This document shows positions 29,081 to 33,034 of a stretch of 33,034 nt of DNA, piece by piece. Each line of letters begins with the position of its first letter. Position 1 is the stretch's first letter. Source of the stretch: DASYQD01 sp036005845. GTDB lineage: Bacteria > Acidobacteriota > Thermoanaerobaculia > Multivoradales > JAIOJS01. Made by a program: the position numbers and the translations under genes. The DNA lies in contig DASYQD010000091.1 of assembly GCA_036005845.1 (NCBI GenBank), forward strand, positions 1 through 33,034, in the 5' to 3' direction. The notes beneath the pieces were generated by a model. That model saw nothing but the letters and a program-made list of their open reading frames with translations. It had not been told where the DNA came from and ran no database searches.

Positions 29081-29191
29081 CCTCACCGGCGGCTCGGCAA
29101 CCGCCATCTGGGCCTCCCAGCCCTTGACCACGTTGCCGGTTCCAGCGTCTAACCGCCATCGACCCCACGCGTTTTCTTTCGGGGCCCCCAC

Positions 29192-29210
29192 GGCTCTAAC
29201 AACTAGAGCC
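29192..29210. promoter_or_regulatory. 7-bp stem inverted repeat, possible operator
   Basis: GGCTCTA, five bases, TAGAGCC, located about 80 bases before the S55-peptidase start, in an AT-richer patch suited to a promoter. No confident -35/-10 pair was found. Function is inferred from position only. Confidence 0.3.
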
Positions 29211-29290
29211 CATACGGAATGCGCACCCCCGCCCGCACGGTTGCACCCCGGTGGATTACCATCTCTAGATCCAATGAGGACATCGCCGCC

Positions 29291-31345
29291 ATGCTGAAGC
29301 CCCTCCGCGCCGGGTTTGCCCTCGCCGTCCCGGCCATCGTCGCCCTCGCGCTCGCCGCCGGAGGCGCTGCTTTCGCTGCCACCGTCCCACCGGCTCCCGC
29401 CGGCCCTCCGAAGCCCGCCGCACCGGCGGTCCCGGCGCTCGCCGCGCCCGATGTCGCTCCGGATGTCATGCCGCTCGCCCAGATCCAGCGCGGCCAGAAG
29501 GGCTACGGCGTCTCCGTCTTCGCCGGCACCGCCCTCGAGCGCTTCGACGTCGAAGTCCTCGGCGTCATCCACGACCTCTCGCCCAACGTCAGCTACGTCC
29601 TCGCCCGCCTCTCCGGCCGCGGGCTCGAGGACTCCGGCGTCATCGCCGGCATGAGCGGCAGCCCGGTCTACATCGACGGCAAGCTCGTCGGCGCCGTCGC
29701 CTTCTCCTGGCCATTCGCCAAAGAGGCCATCGCCGGCATCACGCCCATCGAAGCGATGCGCCAGCTCCGCGGCGGGGCGCCGCCGCCGCTGTCTGTACCT
29801 ACGGGCGGCGGCGGACCGCCGCCTGCCGTGCCTACCGCGGCGATGGCGACGACGCGCGATCTCGAGGCGCTGATCCCGAAGAAACCCGCCGCAGGCGTCG
29901 CGGTGCCGCCGTCGAGCCGCGACACCCTCGCCGCGGCGCTCGGCAAGCTGCGCCCGATGCTCGGCGGCCAGGCCGCCGGCGCCGTCGCCTGGAGCACCAC
30001 CGGCTTCGCGCCGCTGACGCAGGAGCTCGTCGCCCAGGGCCTCGGCGCCGTCGCGCCTTCCGGCCAGGCGCAGCCCGGCACCGTGCCCACCGACCTCGAG
30101 CCGGGCGCCGCGGTGGCGGCCGTGCTCGTCGACGGCGACCTCCGCCTCGCCGCCACCGGCACCGTCACCGACCGCACCGACGCCGGCGTGCTCGCCTTCG
30201 GCCATCCGTTCCTCGGCCTCGGGCCCGTCGACATCCCGATGGCCGGCGCCGAAGTCGTGGCCGTCGTCGCCAACCAGTACAGCTCGTTCAAGATCGCCAA
30301 CTTCGGCCCCACCGTCGGCGCCTTCCACCAGGACCGCCTCGCCGGCATCTACGGCGAGGTGGGTGCCCAGGCGGCGTTGCTGCCGCTCGAGGTGCACGTC
30401 GACTCGGGCCGCAGCACGGACTACCACCTGCGCCTGGCGCGGGTACCGCAGGTGACGCCGGCGCTGCTCGGCCTGTCGGTGCTCGGCGCGCAGGAGGCGG
30501 CGGCCCAGAGCACCGGCCCGCTCGGCGTCGATCTCGAGGCGACCTTCGACCTCGGCGACAAGGGCGTCATCAAGGTCAACCAGAGCTTCGATGGCGACAG
30601 CGCGCCCACCGACGCCGCGGTGCACATGCTCACCTTCGGCAACTTCTTCTTCAACAACGGCTTCGCTCAAGTCGACCTGCGCAAGGTCGACGTGCGGCTG
30701 ACGCAGCACCCGACGCCGCGCACCGCCGCCCTCGTCGGCGGCTACGCCGACCGCACCGAGCTGCACCCGGGCGAGCAGGTGAAGCTGCACCTCGACCTCG
30801 TGCCCTGGCGCGGCGAGCCGGTGCGGCGCGACCTCACGCTCTCGCTTCCCAAGGACCTGCCGGCCGGCCGCTACTCGGTGCTGGTGGGCGACGGCGTGAC
30901 GCTCGACGCGGTCCGTCTCTCGCTCGAACCGGCATCGCCCGTGCGGCTCGACCAGGCGCTCGAGCTGGTGCGCGCCTTCCACTCGCGTCGCGACCTGGTG
31001 GCGCTCGGCGTCTACTCGGGCGAAGGGCTCTCGGTGGCCGGCGAGGTGTTGCCGCGGCTGCCGGGCTCGCTGCGCTCGGTGTGGTCCGCCGCGTCGTCGC
31101 AGTCTGCCGTGGCGCTGCCGCTGACGCTGGCGCAGCAGCAGAGCGAGCGCGTGCCCTTCCCGGTGGACGGCGCGGTGCGCATCGACCTCAACGTGGTGCG
31201 GCGCACGCCGATGACCGGCGAGGGCGCCGGCGCGACGACGGACGAGCCGGGCGCCGAGCCCGCCGCCGCCGGCGAGGCGCCGGTGGTGGTGGATGGCGGC
31301 GAGGTGACCGTCGTCGACGGTGGGGAAGGGGGTAGCGGCCGGTGA
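29291..31345 (+). CDS. Secreted SpoIVB-type (S55) peptidase-domain protein
   Basis: 684 aa from the ATG at 29291; an upstream in-frame ATG (29219) would spoil the signal peptide. Residues 1-30 form a signal peptide, then comes a Pro/Ala-rich linker. The S55 domain starts near 60 (MPLAQIQRGQKGYGVSVFAG), has VIHD (His94) and GMSGSPVYIDG with Ser122 where serine peptidases have GDSGGP, and continues to about 350 (VLAFGHPFLGLGPVDIPM). The rest is beta-rich (FNNGFAQVDLRKVDVRLTQH, ELHPGEQVKLHLDLVPWRGE), probably a periplasmic binding or adhesion region. SpoIVB is a sporulation signalling peptidase in Bacillus, but secreted homologues with no known role occur in Acidobacteriota. It overlaps the next gene by four bases (GTGA), so the two are probably made together. 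Confidence 0.88.
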   Translation: MLKPLRAGFALAVPAIVALALAAGGAAFAATVPPAPAGPPKPAAPAVPALAAPDVAPDVMPLAQIQRGQKGYGVSVFAGTALERFDVEVLGVIHDLSPNVSYVLARLSGRGLEDSGVIAGMSGSPVYIDGKLVGAVAFSWPFAKEAIAGITPIEAMRQLRGGAPPPLSVPTGGGGPPPAVPTAAMATTRDLEALIPKKPAAGVAVPPSSRDTLAAALGKLRPMLGGQAAGAVAWSTTGFAPLTQELVAQGLGAVAPSGQAQPGTVPTDLEPGAAVAAVLVDGDLRLAATGTVTDRTDAGVLAFGHPFLGLGPVDIPMAGAEVVAVVANQYSSFKIANFGPTVGAFHQDRLAGIYGEVGAQAALLPLEVHVDSGRSTDYHLRLARVPQVTPALLGLSVLGAQEAAAQSTGPLGVDLEATFDLGDKGVIKVNQSFDGDSAPTDAAVHMLTFGNFFFNNGFAQVDLRKVDVRLTQHPTPRTAALVGGYADRTELHPGEQVKLHLDLVPWRGEPVRRDLTLSLPKDLPAGRYSVLVGDGVTLDAVRLSLEPASPVRLDQALELVRAFHSRRDLVALGVYSGEGLSVAGEVLPRLPGSLRSVWSAASSQSAVALPLTLAQQQSERVPFPVDGAVRIDLNVVRRTPMTGEGAGATTDEPGAEPAAAGEAPVVVDGGEVTVVDGGEGGSGR

Positions 31346-33034
31346 GCCGTCATCGATCGTTTCTTGCGGCGTGCTCTTGCGCCGCCGGCATCGCTGCATT
31401 CGCGTCGTTCGCGGCGGCCTCGGAGGTGCGGCTGTTCCGGCTGCAGTCGCAGCAGGCATTCCTGCGCGGCCAGCTCGACGGCATGAGCGTCGACTCGCTC
31501 GGCACGCTGCGCCTGGCGCCGAAGGCCGAGCGGCTGACGGCGCTCGCCGAGCCGTTCGTGTTGAGCGCGGCGCCGCATCCCGACGGCTGGGTGGTGGGCA
31601 CCGGCAACTCCGGCAAGGTGCTGCTCGTCTCGCGCGACGGCACGGTGAAGGAGCTCTTCGCCACCGCCGAGCCCGAAGTGTTCGCCGTGTGGGTCGACCA
31701 GGCGGGCAACGTCTTCGCCGGCTCTTCGCCCAATGGCAAGGTTTATCGCTTCGCCGCGGCGGCGAAAGATGCCAAGCCCGACGCAGCGGGAAAGCCGGCG
31801 TCAGCAGCCGTGTGGTTCGACCCCAAACAGACCTACATCTGGCAGCTCCTCGGCACCGGCGACGGCGACCTCCTCGTCGCCACCGGTACGCAGGGCAAGC
31901 TCTTCCGCGTCCGGCCGCCGGCGAAGGGCCACGCCGCCGACGGCGGCAAGGGCGAGGTGATGTGGGACGCCGGCGACACCCACGTCCGCTCGCTGGCACT
32001 GCTGCCGAACGGCGACCTGCTCGCCGGCACGGCGGGCGAGGGGCGCATCGTGCGGCTGACTCCGAAAGGCCAGGCGCGCACGCTCTTCGATGCCGTGGAG
32101 CCCGAGGTCGTCGCCATCGCCGCCGGCGCCGACGGCACGGCCTGGGCCGCCGCGGTCGCCTCCGAAGCGAGCCAGACGCCGCTCGTCGCGCCCGCCGCCA
32201 CCGCGGCGCCCGCCGCCAAGGACCAGTCGAAGCAGGAGCAGCAGCAAGGGCAGGCGGGCGGCGACGGCGATGCGGGCGACGCCACCGTCGAGGTCACCGC
32301 CGTCGGCGGCGCCGGCCAGCCGGCCGGCTCGCGGCCGCCGGGCTTCGGTGGTCCACGCTCGGAGCTGCTGCGCATCGACGCATCGGGTGCGGTCACCACG
32401 GCGGCGCGGCTGCAGGACGACACCGTGCACTCGCTGCTCTGGCTGGGCGACCGCCTCTGGGTGGGCACCGGCCTCGAAGGCAAGCTCTTCAGCCTGCGCG
32501 GCACCGATCTCGTGCTCGAAGGCGACGTCCAGGAGCGGCAGGTGATGGCGCTGCTCCCCGATCACGGCCGCTCCGACCACAACCCGAGCCTGGCCTTCGC
32601 CACCACCAACGCGGCCGCCTTCTACACGACCGATGCCGCGCGCCGCGAGGGCGGCTACACGAGCCCGGTGCTCGACGCGCAGCAGATCGCCAAGTTCGGC
32701 TCCTTCCGCTGGATGGGCGAGCAGCCGCCGGGCAGCTCGCTGCGCTTCGCCTTCCGCAGCGGCATCGCCGCCGAGCCCGACGCCACCTGGTCGCCGTGGA
32801 CGTCGGCGCGCGCCGCCGACGGGCCAGGCCGCGAGATCGCGCTGACCGGCGTGCCGTCGGGCCGCTACTTCCAGTGGATGCTGGAGGCGAAGGCGGACTC
32901 GACCGAGGCGTCGCCGCAGCTCGCCGGCGCCGAGGTCTCCTACCTGCAAACCAACCTCGCGCCGCGCATCACGCAGCTCGAGGCGATGGACCCGGGGCAG
33001 ATCCTCGTCGCCTTCAACTTCAACCCGGGCGGCC
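31342..33034 (+). CDS. Secreted beta-propeller protein (3' end outside window)
   Basis: It starts at a GTG overlapping the S55 gene stop (GTGA), with AAGGGGG upstream, and stays open to the right edge (564 codons seen). Residues 1-27 form a signal peptide. Repeated blade-like strands follow: GWVVGTGNSGKVLLVSRDG, VFAGSSPNGKVYRF, LLVATGTQGKLFRV, LLAGTAGEGRIVRLTPKG and LWVGTGLEGKLFSLRG, a propeller of about 6-7 blades. A low-complexity Gln/Gly/Asp insertion sits near residues 290-335. After the propeller, a beta-sandwich-like part begins near 430 (SPVLDAQQIAKFGSFRWMGE). No catalytic motif is seen. Given the coupling, it may partner with the S55 protein in the envelope. Confidence 0.85.
   Translation, partial: MSRHRSFLAACSCAAGIAAFASFAAASEVRLFRLQSQQAFLRGQLDGMSVDSLGTLRLAPKAERLTALAEPFVLSAAPHPDGWVVGTGNSGKVLLVSRDGTVKELFATAEPEVFAVWVDQAGNVFAGSSPNGKVYRFAAAAKDAKPDAAGKPASAAVWFDPKQTYIWQLLGTGDGDLLVATGTQGKLFRVRPPAKGHAADGGKGEVMWDAGDTHVRSLALLPNGDLLAGTAGEGRIVRLTPKGQARTLFDAVEPEVVAIAAGADGTAWAAAVASEASQTPLVAPAATAAPAAKDQSKQEQQQGQAGGDGDAGDATVEVTAVGGAGQPAGSRPPGFGGPRSELLRIDASGAVTTAARLQDDTVHSLLWLGDRLWVGTGLEGKLFSLRGTDLVLEGDVQERQVMALLPDHGRSDHNPSLAFATTNAAAFYTTDAARREGGYTSPVLDAQQIAKFGSFRWMGEQPPGSSLRFAFRSGIAAEPDATWSPWTSARAADGPGREIALTGVPSGRYFQWMLEAKADSTEASPQLAGAEVSYLQTNLAPRITQLEAMDPGQILVAFNFNPGG

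Noticed and set aside
28733..31999. Very long open frame on the minus strand (over 1000 codons)
   Set aside because: It is antisense to well-recognised genes (the tsaC end, the S55 peptidase, the propeller) and has the Arg/Ala/Gly-rich composition of a GC-rich shadow frame.
1..33034. CRISPR arrays, tRNA and rRNA genes
   Set aside because: No regularly spaced repeats and no recognisable tRNA or rRNA sequence were seen by eye.

Overview
This is a GC-rich bacterial window of about 33 kb with no rRNA, tRNA or CRISPR array that I can see. Its content points to a Gram-negative lineage with complex signalling and secretion. The evidence is a very large RHS protein with a PD-(D/E)XK toxin tip, an FHA-GGDEF protein, a transmembrane Ser/Thr kinase, a secreted SpoIVB-type (S55) peptidase and a secreted beta-propeller. 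My best guess is Acidobacteriota (Thermoanaerobaculia-like), with Myxococcota as an alternative. This rests on gene content only.

Region 1 (1-11.5 kb): a giant RHS polymorphic toxin, cut by the left window edge. It carries bacterial Ig-like domains, propeller-like repeats, many YD repeats, an RHS core ending in DPLGL, and a C-terminal nuclease-type toxin domain. It overlaps its presumed DUF6572 immunity gene by four bases.

Region 2 (11.5-19.8 kb): a toxin/immunity cassette field, partly decayed. In order it holds repeat R1, two palindromes, a small membrane ORF, a long hairpin and a reverse-strand 190-aa protein. Next comes an orphan toxin with its own signal peptide and only the last part of an RHS core, followed by Imm30. 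Then come repeat R2, the tail of a CdiA-type toxin with an intact CdiI-family immunity gene, a relic of RHS core DNA, and a second PD-(D/E)XK toxin broken by an IS481-family element. Last are repeat R3 and a second IS481-family element inserted in an RHS-like fragment. The repeats R1-R3 all start with GCTGAGCG and lie just after toxin/immunity units, which makes them candidate cassette-boundary or recombination sequences.

Region 3 (19.8-23.1 kb): a small KTSC-like protein, a class I glutamine amidotransferase, a secreted Cys-rich protein with one CxxCH motif, and a DUF5995 protein.

Region 4 (23.2-28.9 kb): a tight forward block of FHA-GGDEF diguanylate cyclase, transmembrane Ser/Thr kinase, RecN and a TsaC/Sua5-type threonylcarbamoyl-AMP synthase.

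Region 5 (28.9 kb to the end): a structured intergenic region with an 18-bp inverted repeat, then a secreted S55-peptidase-domain protein translationally coupled to a secreted propeller protein that runs off the right edge.

The most notable part is region 2: a chain of displaced toxin tips and immunity genes downstream of a complete RHS gene, punctuated by a dispersed repeat.
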